Numbered from the stretch's first letter, positions 33,074 to 42,708 are shown. The stretch is 64,000 bases of DNA from Psychrosphaera haliotis (GCF_039523615.1 NZ_BAAAFQ010000007.1:1-64000), one strand, 5' to 3'. Notes: generated from the letters alone by a model not told the origin. Translations and numbers: made by a program.

Positions 33074-34345
33074 ATGAAAAAGCAATTTGTATTAAGTGTA
33101 GTAGCAGCCAGTGTTGCTGTATCACCTGTTGCCAGTGCAACCAATGGTTACTTTACTCATGGTTACGGAACTAGCCATAAAGGTATGGCTGGTGCAGGCG
33201 TTGCCATCTCGGAAGACTTAATGTCTGCCGCTACAAACCCTGCCGCATTAAACCTAGATTACTTAAACGGTAAAACGGGCATTATTGTAGGCGCTGAGCT
33301 TTTTTCTCCTGATCGTGAATATCGTATTTCCCAACCTGACTTTTATGCACCGGAAGGCTTTTATCTTCAGTCACCAGGCAAAGAAAGCGGCAATTCTCTT
33401 TTTGTGATCCCTGAGTTTGCGATTGGTAAAAAGCTTAACGACAAGTGGAATGCAGGGCTTGTAGTTTATGCGAATGGCGGTATGAATACAGAGTACGCTG
33501 CGCCGGCTGCCGAACAAGGTACTTTTTACGCAGGTAAAACCGGTGTTGATCTTAAGCAGTTATTCATCAGCCCAACCTTCAGTTATAAAGTGTCTGAATC
33601 AACACAAGTTGGTTTTGCACCTTTGCTAGTGGTTCAGCAATTTAAGGCAACGGGTTTAGCGAGTTTTGGCGGCTTTTCATCATCGCCTGAGAATCTGTCA
33701 AACCAAGGTACAGACACTACTACAGGTTTAGGCCTTCAAGTAGGTATTCAACATCAAATATCAGAGCCGTTACGTGTTGGTTTTAGCTACCGCTCGTCGG
33801 TATCTATGGATGAATTTGATAAATATGCTGGCTTGTTTGCAGAACAAGGTGGTTTTGACTTACCAAGTTCACTGCAAGTCGGTGTTGCTTGGCAAGCGTC
33901 TTCGGAACATCAATTTTTGTTAGATTGGCAGAAAATTAACTACGCTGAAGTAAATAGTATTGCGAACCCACTAAGCAACTTAATGGTTGCGCCTTTAGGT
34001 GCAGATAACGGCGCTGGTTTTGGCTGGGAAGACATGTCAGTGGTTAAGCTGGGTTGGCAATGGCAGCGTACAGCAGAGCAAAAGCTACGATTAGGGGTTT
34101 CCTATGGCGAACAACCTATACCCTCAACTCAAACATTATTTAATATTTTGGCGCCTGGCGTTCAAGAGTGGCATTACACGGCCGGGTTAACTCAGTCGGT
34201 AGGTGATAATACTAAATTGAGCTTAATGGCCTTTTACTCACCATCAAAATCAGTGACCGGAAGTAATATGCTAGCGCCTAATCAAGATATAACGCTTGAA
34301 ATGAGCCAAAGTGGTTTTGCTGCTTCATTTGAGTGGGCGTTTTAA
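33074..34345 (+). CDS. FadL/OmpP1-family outer-membrane transporter
   Basis: A 423-residue outer-membrane protein: signal peptide ending ASA/T, then NGYFTHGYGTSHKGMAGAGVAISEDLMSAATNPAAL, the FadL-family N-terminal hatch (Asn-Pro-Ala). A 14-strand barrel follows, ending in ASFEWAF (terminal Phe). FadL proteins take up long-chain fatty acids or other hydrophobic compounds; the ligand is unknown here. The last bases overlap a possible early start of the YeeE/YedE-type gene downstream, but cotranscription is more likely than functional linkage. Confidence 0.92.
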   Translation: MKKQFVLSVVAASVAVSPVASATNGYFTHGYGTSHKGMAGAGVAISEDLMSAATNPAALNLDYLNGKTGIIVGAELFSPDREYRISQPDFYAPEGFYLQSPGKESGNSLFVIPEFAIGKKLNDKWNAGLVVYANGGMNTEYAAPAAEQGTFYAGKTGVDLKQLFISPTFSYKVSESTQVGFAPLLVVQQFKATGLASFGGFSSSPENLSNQGTDTTTGLGLQVGIQHQISEPLRVGFSYRSSVSMDEFDKYAGLFAEQGGFDLPSSLQVGVAWQASSEHQFLLDWQKINYAEVNSIANPLSNLMVAPLGADNGAGFGWEDMSVVKLGWQWQRTAEQKLRLGVSYGEQPIPSTQTLFNILAPGVQEWHYTAGLTQSVGDNTKLSLMAFYSPSKSVTGSNMLAPNQDITLEMSQSGFAASFEWAF

Positions 34346-34347
34346 TC

Positions 34348-34770
34348 GTGCTTACGGAATTTACTCCTATTAGTGCGTCCATTGGTGGCGCGCTTATTGG
34401 CATCGCGAGCGCTATTTTATTAGTTGTATTTGGGAAAGTTGCTGGCATATCTGGAGCAGTACAGTCTTTGTTAAACCCGCTTCAAAAAGGAGCAGGTTGG
34501 AAATTAGTATTTGTTGCTGGGTTATTAATCGCTGGTGTTATTGTGCAGCTTGTTCAGCCGGAACTTCTAGTTGGCGAGATGGATTTACCGCTGTGGTTAA
34601 TTGTAGTTGCGGGCTTACTCGTTGGCGTAGGTACGTCACTGGCAAACGGCTGTACTAGTGGTCATGGCGTTTGTGGCATGTCACGCTTTTCTGCTCGTTC
34701 ATGGGTCGCCACTATTACTTTTATGGTTATTGCGTTTATAACAGCCAATGCCATGTACTGGTTAGGTTAA
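34348..34770 (+). CDS. YeeE/YedE-family membrane protein, first half
   Basis: A 140-residue protein of the sulfur-transport (YeeE/YedE, PmpA-like) family, four helices. It has NGCTSGHGVCGMSRFS, where the Cys residues are the conserved site that handles thiosulfate or sulfane sulfur in relatives. The start is placed at GTG 34348 (MLTEFTPISASIGGALIG), which fits the family N-terminus; GTG 34333 would overlap the FadL-like gene by 13 bp. It is followed 11 bp on by the second half, so the two make one transporter. Confidence 0.85.
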   Translation: MLTEFTPISASIGGALIGIASAILLVVFGKVAGISGAVQSLLNPLQKGAGWKLVFVAGLLIAGVIVQLVQPELLVGEMDLPLWLIVVAGLLVGVGTSLANGCTSGHGVCGMSRFSARSWVATITFMVIAFITANAMYWLG

Positions 34771-34781
34771 GGAGTGATTAG

Positions 34782-35225
34782 ATGAAAAACAAAGTCGTTA
34801 CTTTTTCTTTAACTTTAGTGGTGGGTATAATTTTTGGACTTGGTCTTATCATTAGCCAAATGACAAACCCCGCTAAGGTGATTAACTTTTTAACCGTAGG
34901 CGAAAAGTGGGATGCAAGCCTAATTTTTGTTATGGCAGTGGCCATGGGAATTATGATGATTGCGTGGCGTTGGACTTCTAAACGTTCTGCGCCGTTAATG
35001 GCAAATAGCTTTACACTAAGTGACTTTAAGCTGGTGGATTTACGCTTAATCTTAGGATCAGTATTGTTTGGTTTAGGTTGGGGTTTAAGTGGTATTTGTC
35101 CTGGCCCTGGGCTAGTTCAGTTAGTTACATTAAAACCAGACTTTATTGTATTTTTTGCGGCGGTATTAGCAGGCATGTGGTTAACAAACCTGCTTAATGG
35201 TCGAAGTAAAAACCAGCCTAATTAA
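34782..35225 (+). CDS. YeeE/YedE-family membrane protein, second half (DUF6691)
   Basis: A 147-residue, four-helix partner of the preceding gene. GLIISQMTNPAKVINFL near the N-terminus and GLGWGLSGICPGPGLVQL near the C-terminus are the family signatures, with the conserved Cys in GICPGP. The split pair probably builds a channel for sulfur compounds in the inner membrane. It has an AAGGAG site before its ATG. Its stop overlaps that of the converging peroxiredoxin gene by 4 bp. Confidence 0.85.
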   Translation: MKNKVVTFSLTLVVGIIFGLGLIISQMTNPAKVINFLTVGEKWDASLIFVMAVAMGIMMIAWRWTSKRSAPLMANSFTLSDFKLVDLRLILGSVLFGLGWGLSGICPGPGLVQLVTLKPDFIVFFAAVLAGMWLTNLLNGRSKNQPN

Positions 35226-35695
35226 AGCTGCGACAACATAGTTTCAGCGTCACTGACTTTAAACTCTTGTGGCGCTTCTACATTTAATTGAGTCACCACA
35301 CCATTCTCAACTAACATTGAATAGCGAAGGGCACGAGTGCCACCAAATAAACCGGTATCTTTACTTAAGCCCGTTTGGTTATGAAAATCTGCGCCGCCAT
35401 CAGCAAGCATAATCAGCTCGTCAGCATTTTGAGACTTACCCCAAGCGTCCATCACAAAGGCATCGTTGACGGAAATACAAATAATAGTATCAACACCTTT
35501 TGCTTTAATTTTATCCGCTAAAGCAACATAACCTGGCACATGTGCTTCTGAACATGTAGGCGTAAACGCGCCTGGTACAGCAAAAAGCACGACCTTTTTA
35601 TTTGCGAATAACTCTGCTGTATTGGTTGTTACTGTTGAGCCGTCTTTACGAAATTGAAAATCTACGTTTGGTAATGCTTCATTTACTTTAATCAT
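35222..35695 (-). CDS. Prx5-type peroxiredoxin
   Basis: A 157-residue thiol peroxidase of the Prx5 group (AhpC/TSA-like), reducing H2O2 and organic peroxides in the cytoplasm. The active site is VPGAFTPTCSEAHVPGY with the peroxidatic Cys, and ISVNDAFVMDAWGK follows. No glutaredoxin domain is fused, unlike the hybrid in Haemophilus; the glutathione reductase gene lies 4 kb away. It is a single gene. The 3' end overlaps the YeeE/YedE-type gene, which may be a chance of tight packing, or may link thiol and sulfur metabolism. Confidence 0.93.
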   Translation of the reverse strand: MIKVNEALPNVDFQFRKDGSTVTTNTAELFANKKVVLFAVPGAFTPTCSEAHVPGYVALADKIKAKGVDTIICISVNDAFVMDAWGKSQNADELIMLADGGADFHNQTGLSKDTGLFGGTRALRYSMLVENGVVTQLNVEAPQEFKVSDAETMLSQL

Positions 35696-35750
35696 AATTT
35701 AATCCTGTTCTTTCAATACTTTTGTTAAGTGCGGTTTGTTATCGGCGCAT

Positions 35751-36524
35751 CTATTTCATGGCCGCTTTGACATAAACATCAAAACGATTTTTCTTAGTCT
35801 TAATTTGAGTACTTGGCGTTTGCCCATTTAAAAACGGAGCATAGTCAGGTCGTTTCACAACGACTCTTTTTGTTGCCACTTGCATGGCTAATGGCAGTAA
35901 TTCATCGGCATCGTTGTCTGTGCCTACAAACTGTTGAAAAATGGCCATGTCTTTTTTGACCGCGGCTGACTTTTCTCGGTGCGGAAACATAGGATCAAGA
36001 TAAACCACATCGTATTTATCTTTATTGTCTATGGCTGTTTGTAACGCGTTTTGAGAGGAGTTGTTAATGATAGTCATGCGTTCACTAAACCAAGGTAACT
36101 CTTCACTTTGCAATGCACGTCTAAAGCCGTCTTCAAGCATTAAATAAACAGGCACTTGGCGTTCAACTAAGGTCATCTTGCAACCTAGTGAGGCCAATAC
36201 AAATGCATCTTTACCCATACCGGCCGTTGCATCTAGTACCGTTGGCGTTGCGCCTTTGTTTAATCCAACCGCCTTAGCAACGGCTTGACCTTTTCCGCCT
36301 CCAAACTTTTGCCTGTGGGCATTAGCGCCGCCGGCAAAGTCTACAGAAATTTTAGTTTTGCCATCAATGGTAAGCTTAAGTTGGTCGTCTTCAAAAAGCG
36401 CATAAAGTTCATCGGTTGGTTGGTGGTTAACTTGCTGCCAATCAAATTTTTCAGTCAATTCGATAATGTTTAACGGCGCTTGTTGCCACTGGAAAAACTT
36501 CAATGTGGAGCTTTGTTCATTCAT
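35751..36524 (-). CDS. rsmJ: 16S rRNA (guanine-1516-N2)-methyltransferase
   Basis: RsmJ methylates G1516 in 16S rRNA using S-adenosylmethionine. The 257-residue protein shows SVDFAGGANAHRQKFGGGKGQAVAKAVGL, the SAM-site LDATAGMGKDAFVLASLG, and the catalytic DPMFPHREKSAAVKKDM. It matches the DUF548 family (E. coli YhiQ) in length and order. It overlaps the upstream glycosylase gene by 4 bp (ATGA), so they form an operon. Confidence 0.95.
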   Translation of the reverse strand: MNEQSSTLKFFQWQQAPLNIIELTEKFDWQQVNHQPTDELYALFEDDQLKLTIDGKTKISVDFAGGANAHRQKFGGGKGQAVAKAVGLNKGATPTVLDATAGMGKDAFVLASLGCKMTLVERQVPVYLMLEDGFRRALQSEELPWFSERMTIINNSSQNALQTAIDNKDKYDVVYLDPMFPHREKSAAVKKDMAIFQQFVGTDNDADELLPLAMQVATKRVVVKRPDYAPFLNGQTPSTQIKTKKNRFDVYVKAAMK

Positions 36525-37225
36525 CGCATACCTACTACGTTGTCGCCAACTGAGAATGACAAAATACGACTTAACGCCGAATAGCCAAACCCAGTTTCGT
36601 TATGCCATTGTTTAAAACAGTCTTGGATCATAGTTTGGCTCTTTTTAGTATTCAGGCCGCCATCAATGAGTTTATAAGCTCTAAAGTAAGCTTCGTTGTC
36701 ACGACTTAGTAGAAAAGTATCTACGCCTAAAAATCGAAGGGCATATGGGCCGGTATTACCGCCGAGTCGAGCGCCATGCTTTTTTAAATAAGCCCAAAGT
36801 CCAATCACGTCGTCTTTAGGCCAATTAGCGATGAACTGACCAAAAGAACCATGCTCTTCAGATACTTCGTAAATCATTTGAGCGTTGTCTTTTATGCACA
36901 TCACTTTTTTGCCATTACGAATAATGCGTTCGTCTTTGCATTTTGCTTCCCACATTTCGTCAGGCATCATCAGCATTTTTTCAATATCAAAACTAAAAAA
37001 CACTTCCTCAAAACCAGGCCATTTTTGTTCCACAACGCGCCAAACAAAACCACTTTGAAAAATTTGTTTACTAAACTGAGCTAACCATCTGTCATCAGAG
37101 ATTTGTGCTAAATCAGGCTTAGGCTCATTGACACCGGCCATTGCAAAAACAATGCTTTTACTGCCTTTGCGTTCAATCGCTCGGTTTAATATATCTCGAA
37201 ACGGCTCGAGGTTTTTAATGCTCAT
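36521..37225 (-). CDS. DNA-3-methyladenine glycosylase I-like protein
   Basis: A 234-residue protein of the Tag (methyladenine glycosylase) superfamily, with a helix-hairpin-helix-type fold. SDDRWLAQFSKQIFQSGFVWRVVEQKWPGFEEVFFSFDIEKMLMM is typical; it is longer than and divergent from classic Tag (about 187), and the zinc-binding Cys/His set is not obvious. Removal of alkylated bases is inferred; a different glycosylase role is possible. It is cotranscribed with rsmJ (4-bp overlap) and preceded by prlC on the same strand. Confidence 0.8.
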   Translation of the reverse strand: MSIKNLEPFRDILNRAIERKGSKSIVFAMAGVNEPKPDLAQISDDRWLAQFSKQIFQSGFVWRVVEQKWPGFEEVFFSFDIEKMLMMPDEMWEAKCKDERIIRNGKKVMCIKDNAQMIYEVSEEHGSFGQFIANWPKDDVIGLWAYLKKHGARLGGNTGPYALRFLGVDTFLLSRDNEAYFRAYKLIDGGLNTKKSQTMIQDCFKQWHNETGFGYSALSRILSFSVGDNVVGMR

Positions 37226-37250
37226 ATTTTATTCTCGATGACTTATTACT

Positions 37251-37296
37251 AAAAAGCCGCGCTTGGCTTACGAAAAAACCAATACGCGGCGAAGCC
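37251..37296 (-). terminator. terminator after prlC
   Basis: GCCGCG (37256-37261) pairs with CGCGGC (37285-37290), extended by TTGG/CCAA. On the minus strand the stem is followed by TTTTT (the A run at 37251-37255). Confidence 0.75.
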
Positions 37297-37313
37297 TTTA
37301 AATGTTTAAAACT

Positions 37314-39365
37314 TTAGGCTGCAATACCAGAGTGACGAAGCAGAGCATCAATTTCTGGCTCACGACCTCTGAAGGCTTTGAATAGCTCCATTGGCTCTTG
37401 GCTTCCACCACGCTCTAAAATATTAGTTAAGAACGAGTGACCTGTTGTTGAATTAAAGATACCGTCTTCTTCAAATTTAGAAAAGGCATCGGCTGATAAT
37501 ACTTCAGCCCATTTGTAACTGTAATAACCAGCGGCGTAGCCACCTGCAAAGATGTGTCCAAAGCTATGTTGGAAGCGGTTAAATGACGGAGGCGTAATAA
37601 CAGACACCGTCGTTCTAACATCATCTAAAATTTCCTGAATACGAGCGCCAGTCTCAGGTTTGTATTCTGCGTGAATTCTGAAGTCAAACAGGCTGAATTC
37701 TAATTGGCGAACCATCATCATCGCTGATTGGAAGTTTTTAGCCGCTAGCATTTTGTCTAACAAGTCTTTAGGTAAAGGTTCGTTAGTCTCAAAGTGGCCA
37801 GAAATAAACGATAACGCCTCTTCTTCAAAACACCAGTTTTCTAAAAACTGACTTGGTAATTCAACAGCATCCCAAGCCACACCATTTATTCCAGAAACCG
37901 CAGCTTCGTCAACTTGCGTAAGCATATGGTGAATACCATGTCCAAACTCGTGGAATAAAGTAACTACTTCATCGTGAGTGAATAGGGCAGGTTGGTCACC
38001 AATAGGCTGATTAAAGTTACACGTTAAATAAGCAATTGGGGTTTGTAGTTCACCTGTGGAAAACTTAATTCGGCCTTGGCAATCGTCCATCCAAGCACCA
38101 CCACGTTTTTTCTCACGTGCATATAAGTCTAAGAAAAAGCTACCACGGTATTCACTTTCTTGATCATAAATATCAAAAAACTGAACATCTTTATGCCAAG
38201 TATCAACGGTTTCTGGGTGCTTTTTAACGGTAATGCCAAACAAACGTTCTACGGTTTTAAACAGGCCATTTACAACGGTTTCAGCTGGGAAATAAGGACG
38301 TAACTGTTCGTCTGAAATAGAGTATTTAGCTTGTTTTAACTTCTCACCGTAGTAAGTGTAGTCCCAAGGATTTAGGTCTGAAACACCATGTTCATCTTTA
38401 GCGAACGCTTTAAGCTCGGCCACTTCTTGCTTGGCTTGAGGTACCGATTTTTCTGCAAGTTGCGTTAAAAACTCAGTGACTTGCTCAGGCGATGACGCCA
38501 TTTTTGTTGCAACAGACTTGTCAGCATAACTGTCAAAGCCAAGTAAATTAGATACCTCATGACGAAGCGCCATGATCTCTTCCATGAGCTCGGTGTTGTT
38601 AAATTCACCGGCGTTAGGGCCTTCTTCAGACGCTCGAGTGGTAAATGCTGTGTACATTTCTTGGCGTAAAGACGCGTTGTCAGAGTATGTCATTACTGGT
38701 AAGTAGCTTGGGAAATCTAGCGTAAACAGGTAACCGTCAAGCTCTTTCATTTCAGCCATTTGCTTGGCGGCGGCAATGGCTGACTCCGGTAGGCCGGCTA
38801 GTTCAGATTCATCTGTGATGACTTTCTGCCATGCATGCGTAGCATCTAAAACATTATTACTAAACTGTGAGCTTAAATCTGAAAGGCGGCTTTGAATTTC
38901 GCCATATCGTTTTTGCTGCTCTGGTGGTAAATCGATACCTGATAATTTGAAATCACGAAGTGCATTTGTGATGACTTTTTGCTGAGCGGCATTAAGAGAA
39001 TCAAACTGGCTTGATTTACTTAAGTTCTCGTACGCTTTAAATAGTTCAGCATGCTGGCCAACCCAAGTACCGTATTCACTTAAAATAGGAAGACAAGACT
39101 CGTACGCATCACGCATTTCGTCAGTACTAACCACTGAATTCATGTGAGAAACAGGTGACCAAGCTTTTGATAATTTATTATCTGCCTTTTCAACGTCTTC
39201 TACTAAGGTTTTCCAAGTTGGTTCTGCTTCAGAAACGGCTTTTTCAATGGCTTCTTTGCACTCTTTAATCAACGCCTCAACAGCCGGTTTAACATGCTCC
39301 GGCTTAATTTTTGAGAATGGCGGCAATTGAAAATCAGATAATAATGGGTTGTTAGATTCAGACAT
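37314..39365 (-). CDS. prlC: oligopeptidase A (M3 metallopeptidase)
   Basis: PrlC degrades cytoplasmic peptides, including cleaved signal peptides. The 683-residue protein has the family site LFHEFGHGIHHML (zinc His pair and catalytic Glu), the third ligand in ELPSQFLENWC, and DLYAREKKRGGAW. It is the usual length. It starts MSESNNPLLSDFQLPPFSKIKPEHVKPAV. In E. coli it is followed by rsmJ, and here rsmJ with a glycosylase gene lies just downstream on the same strand, which agrees. Confidence 0.97.
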   Translation of the reverse strand: MSESNNPLLSDFQLPPFSKIKPEHVKPAVEALIKECKEAIEKAVSEAEPTWKTLVEDVEKADNKLSKAWSPVSHMNSVVSTDEMRDAYESCLPILSEYGTWVGQHAELFKAYENLSKSSQFDSLNAAQQKVITNALRDFKLSGIDLPPEQQKRYGEIQSRLSDLSSQFSNNVLDATHAWQKVITDESELAGLPESAIAAAKQMAEMKELDGYLFTLDFPSYLPVMTYSDNASLRQEMYTAFTTRASEEGPNAGEFNNTELMEEIMALRHEVSNLLGFDSYADKSVATKMASSPEQVTEFLTQLAEKSVPQAKQEVAELKAFAKDEHGVSDLNPWDYTYYGEKLKQAKYSISDEQLRPYFPAETVVNGLFKTVERLFGITVKKHPETVDTWHKDVQFFDIYDQESEYRGSFFLDLYAREKKRGGAWMDDCQGRIKFSTGELQTPIAYLTCNFNQPIGDQPALFTHDEVVTLFHEFGHGIHHMLTQVDEAAVSGINGVAWDAVELPSQFLENWCFEEEALSFISGHFETNEPLPKDLLDKMLAAKNFQSAMMMVRQLEFSLFDFRIHAEYKPETGARIQEILDDVRTTVSVITPPSFNRFQHSFGHIFAGGYAAGYYSYKWAEVLSADAFSKFEEDGIFNSTTGHSFLTNILERGGSQEPMELFKAFRGREPEIDALLRHSGIAA

Positions 39366-39542
39366 AAACGACCTTGTCAGCGGTGATTAAAATAATTAGT
39401 TAATAAATAGGTGCGACAACCCTGTTTTACAAGGTTTTGTATTAGAATAAAAATATCGATGGTGATTATCTAATATTTCTATTTGGTTTTATTCATCGTA
39501 GCCCATATCCTTACGGGATAGTAATTTTACAGGATCAGATTT

Positions 39543-40895
39543 ATGACAACTCATTTTGACTATATTGCCATTGGTGGCGGAAGCGGTGGTATTGCATCGG
39601 CGAACAGAGCAGCAATGCGCGGCGCGAAAGTAGCACTAGTAGAAGCGAAAGCAATGGGCGGTACTTGCGTAAACGTAGGTTGTGTACCTAAAAAAGCCAT
39701 GTGGTTTGGCGCTCAAGTTGCCGAGGCTATTCATAAATATAGCCCAGACTATGGTTTTGATGTGACGGTTAATAAATTTGATTGGAGCAAGCTTGTTGCT
39801 AGCCGCGAAGCTTATATCAAAAGAATTCATGGTTCTTACGATCGCGTATTAGGAAATAACGACGTTACGGTTATTAACGGCTTTGCTAAGTTTGTTGATG
39901 CGAAAACAATAGAAGTAGATGGCACGCAATATACCGCTGATCATATTACGATTGCCACAGGCGGTCGTCCTACTTGGCCTGAGATTGAAGGTGCTGATTT
40001 AGGTATTGATTCTGATGGCTTTTTTGATCTTAACGAACAACCAAAAAGAACGGTTGTTGTAGGTGCAGGTTATATTGCTGTTGAATTGGCGGGCGTATTA
40101 AATAGCCTAGGTACTGAAACTAAATTAGCGGTTCGTAAACACGCGCCTTTACGTAATTTCGATACTATGATTTCTGAAACACTAGTAGAAATGATGGCTG
40201 AAGATGGTATTGAATTATTAACACATAGCGTGCCTAAACGAGTTGTAAAACAGGCAGATGGTAGCTTAGTACTTGAATTTGAAAACGGCACTCAAGTAGA
40301 AACTGATTGTGTAATTTGGGCGATTGGTCGTACGCCAAGTACTGACAATATCAATATTGAAGCGTCAGGTGTTAAACGTGATGAATGGGGTTACATTCCA
40401 GTTGATGAGCATCATGAAACTAACGTTCCAGGCGTTTACGCATTAGGCGATATCATAGGTAAAGTTGAATTAACACCGGTTGCAGTTAAGTCTGGTCGTA
40501 TTTTGGCAGAGCGTTTATTCAATAATATTACCGACGTTGTGATGGATTACACTAATATCCCAACCGTTGTATTCAGTCACCCAGCAATTGGAACAATGGG
40601 CCTAACGGAAGAGCAGGCTATTGTTCAATACGGCAAAGACAATGTAAAAGTATACAACTCTAGTTTTGCAGCTATGTATACGGCATTAACAGAACACCGT
40701 CAGATGACTAAAATGAAACTAATTTGTGCTGGCGACAATGAGCTTGTTGTTGGTATTCATGGTATTGGTCTTGGCATGGACGAAATTCTGCAAGGCTTTG
40801 GCGTGGCTATCAAAATGGGCGCAACAAAAGCAGATTTTGACGCTTGTGTTGCTATTCACCCAACATCAGCGGAAGAGTACGTTACTTTACGTTAA
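39543..40895 (+). CDS. gorA: glutathione-disulfide reductase
   Basis: GorA reduces oxidised glutathione with NADPH. The 450-residue flavoprotein begins with the FAD motif IGGGSGGIASANRAAMRG, the redox disulfide GGTCVNVGCVPKK (two Cys five apart), the NADPH motif VVGAGYIAVELAGVL, and ALGDIIG. The C-terminal active-site part is HGIGLGMDEILQGFGVAIKMGATKADFDACVAIHPTSAEEYVTLR (His and Glu). The size is that of E. coli Gor. A strong terminator follows 25 bp after the stop. It is a single gene, divergent from prlC. Confidence 0.97.
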   Translation: MTTHFDYIAIGGGSGGIASANRAAMRGAKVALVEAKAMGGTCVNVGCVPKKAMWFGAQVAEAIHKYSPDYGFDVTVNKFDWSKLVASREAYIKRIHGSYDRVLGNNDVTVINGFAKFVDAKTIEVDGTQYTADHITIATGGRPTWPEIEGADLGIDSDGFFDLNEQPKRTVVVGAGYIAVELAGVLNSLGTETKLAVRKHAPLRNFDTMISETLVEMMAEDGIELLTHSVPKRVVKQADGSLVLEFENGTQVETDCVIWAIGRTPSTDNINIEASGVKRDEWGYIPVDEHHETNVPGVYALGDIIGKVELTPVAVKSGRILAERLFNNITDVVMDYTNIPTVVFSHPAIGTMGLTEEQAIVQYGKDNVKVYNSSFAAMYTALTEHRQMTKMKLICAGDNELVVGIHGIGLGMDEILQGFGVAIKMGATKADFDACVAIHPTSAEEYVTLR

Positions 40896-40920
40896 TTGCG
40901 TTTAGCGTAACGTGGTATTT

Positions 40921-40948
40921 AAAAGGTCCTTTTAAGGGCCTTTTTTTG
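40921..40948 (+). terminator. terminator of gorA
   Basis: AAAAGGTCCTT (40921-40931) pairs with AAGGGCCTTTT (one G-U) around a 2-nt centre, then a T run. Stem of 10-11 bp. Confidence 0.88.
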
Positions 40949-41082
40949 TATCAAAAAAGACTGTTTATGAGTTGGCTCTAACATTATGAAAGCTAAAAGT
41001 TATTTCTCCATTAAATAAAAACAAGTAAAGTAGATAACACTATTATAAGAAGGCGTATAAAACGCTATTAAGGTTAATCAAA

Positions 41083-42342
41083 ATGTCTATTGAAAATGCG
41101 GGTAAAAATAGTCCTGTGCAAAGTGAAACAGGTGAGTCGAATACTCGTTTTGCATTGATATCACTTACTTCTTTGTTTTTTATGTGGGGCTTTATTACTT
41201 GTCTTAACGACATATTGATCCCGTACTTAAAAAATCTGTTTTCACTAAACTACACCCAAGCAATGTTGATTCAATTCTGCTTTTTTAGCGCTTATTTTCT
41301 GGTATCACTACCAGCAGGAAAATTGGTTTCGAAGCTTGGGTACCAAAAAGGTATTGTTGTTGGTTTATTGATAGCGGCAATTGGGTGTGTTCTATTTTAC
41401 CCAGCAGCTGCATATAAAGTTTATGGGCTATTTTTAGGAGCATTATTTGTACTGGCTTCAGGAATTACTATTCTGCAAGTTTCTGCAAATCCTTATGTTA
41501 GTGCATTAGGCGACCCAAAAACATCTTCATCTAGACTGACCCTAACTCAAGCGTTTAATGCGTTAGGGACTACAGTAGCACCTTCTTTTGGAGGCTTATT
41601 GATTTTAGGCGCTGCCGTTAATGAAGGCGCGGAACTTGGATCTTCGGTCAAAGTGCCATATTTATTATTGGCACTAATGTTATTAATACTTGCGTTAATT
41701 TTCGCATTTCTGAAACTGCCTGCTATTCAGCAACCGGCGGAAAACAAAAACTCCTCTACAATTGCAGACTTTAAAGAAGCATTAAAACATAAGCATTTGG
41801 CCTTAGGTGCCGTTGGTATATTTGTCTACGTTGGAGCTGAAGTTAGTATAGGTAGCTTACTTATAAACTATTTAGGGCTAGACCGAGTTAGCGCAATGGA
41901 AGAGGTTCAAGCTGCAGCGTATATTACTTATTATTGGGGTGGCGCTATGGTTGGACGATTTATTGGCGCAGCAGTAATGCAGAAAGTTGATGCGGGTAAA
42001 ACGTTAGCATTTAACGCCTTCATGGCATGTCTGTTAATAGCTATCTCATTGACTACCAGTGGTTTTGTTTCAATGTGGGCAATACTTCTTGTTGGTCTAT
42101 GTAACTCTATAATGTTCCCAACTATTTTTTCATTAGCCTTAAAGAATCTGAAAGAATATACCAGTCATGGTTCTGGTGTTCTGTGTTTAGCTATTGTTGG
42201 CGGAGCATTATTACCAGTTTTACAAGGCGTTATGGCGGATACCCTTGGTCTAACAGCGTCATTTGTTTTACCTGTTCTCTGCTTCGTTTACATTGCGTAT
42301 TACGGTTTAAAAGGCAGTGTAGTTAACGATACTGAACGTTAG
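41083..42342 (+). CDS. FucP/GluP-family sugar MFS transporter
   Basis: A 419-residue, 12-helix proton-symporter of the fucose/glucose-galactose branch of the MFS. LFFMWGFITCLNDILIPYLKNLF at the first helix, LVSLPAGKLVSKLGYQKGI, and the duplicated ITILQVSANPYVSALGDPKTSSSRLTLTQAFNALGTTVAP are the signature. The last holds the Gln and Asn sugar-binding residues. Marine relatives include the GlcNAc transporter NagP and the glucose transporter GluP; the sugar here is unknown. No kinase, isomerase or regulator gene is adjacent. It has its own terminator. Confidence 0.88.
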   Translation: MSIENAGKNSPVQSETGESNTRFALISLTSLFFMWGFITCLNDILIPYLKNLFSLNYTQAMLIQFCFFSAYFLVSLPAGKLVSKLGYQKGIVVGLLIAAIGCVLFYPAAAYKVYGLFLGALFVLASGITILQVSANPYVSALGDPKTSSSRLTLTQAFNALGTTVAPSFGGLLILGAAVNEGAELGSSVKVPYLLLALMLLILALIFAFLKLPAIQQPAENKNSSTIADFKEALKHKHLALGAVGIFVYVGAEVSIGSLLINYLGLDRVSAMEEVQAAAYITYYWGGAMVGRFIGAAVMQKVDAGKTLAFNAFMACLLIAISLTTSGFVSMWAILLVGLCNSIMFPTIFSLALKNLKEYTSHGSGVLCLAIVGGALLPVLQGVMADTLGLTASFVLPVLCFVYIAYYGLKGSVVNDTER

Positions 42343-42364
42343 AAACTAATTTATATTGAGACAC

Positions 42365-42395
42365 AAAAAAGCCACTTATCTAAAGTGGCTTTTTT
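42365..42395 (+). terminator. terminator of the sugar transporter gene
   Basis: AAAAAAGCCACTT (42365-42377) and AAGTGGCTTTTTT (42383-42395) form a stem of 13 bp with a 5-nt loop, followed by T-rich sequence. Confidence 0.92.
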
Positions 42396-42486
42396 ACTTT
42401 TTATATATTGAGTGGAGACTATACTTGCAACGTCATATCGAGATTACCTTCGACAAATCTCTAAGCAACAACTCTACACAACAGCT

Positions 42487-42708
42487 CTATGCAACACCTT
42501 CAAACGGGACAATCCTATCCCCAATACTATTTAAAATATCTACCTGACCATCGCATACTGCGATAATAGAGCGTCCTTGTTTCAATTCCTCAGGTATAAC
42601 AATACGGCCGTTTTGATTTTTGTTGAAGTTATGTGTTTCGTGACGCAGATCAAGAGCGCCATCTTCAAAAAAAATCAGTGTAGCTTGCGTAACCGGGTCA
42701 TGTAACAT
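42487..42708 (-). CDS. small TIGR02922-like conserved protein
   Basis: A 73-residue soluble protein. The stretch GRIVIPEELKQGRSIIAVCDGQVDILNSIGDRIVP resembles TIGR02922, a family of short proteins in Colwellia, Shewanella and relatives with no known role. It has a regular mixed alpha/beta pattern and a single Cys. It is a single gene between convergent and same-strand neighbours. The match is from memory of the family and should be treated as provisional. Confidence 0.6.
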   Translation of the reverse strand: MLHDPVTQATLIFFEDGALDLRHETHNFNKNQNGRIVIPEELKQGRSIIAVCDGQVDILNSIGDRIVPFEGVA

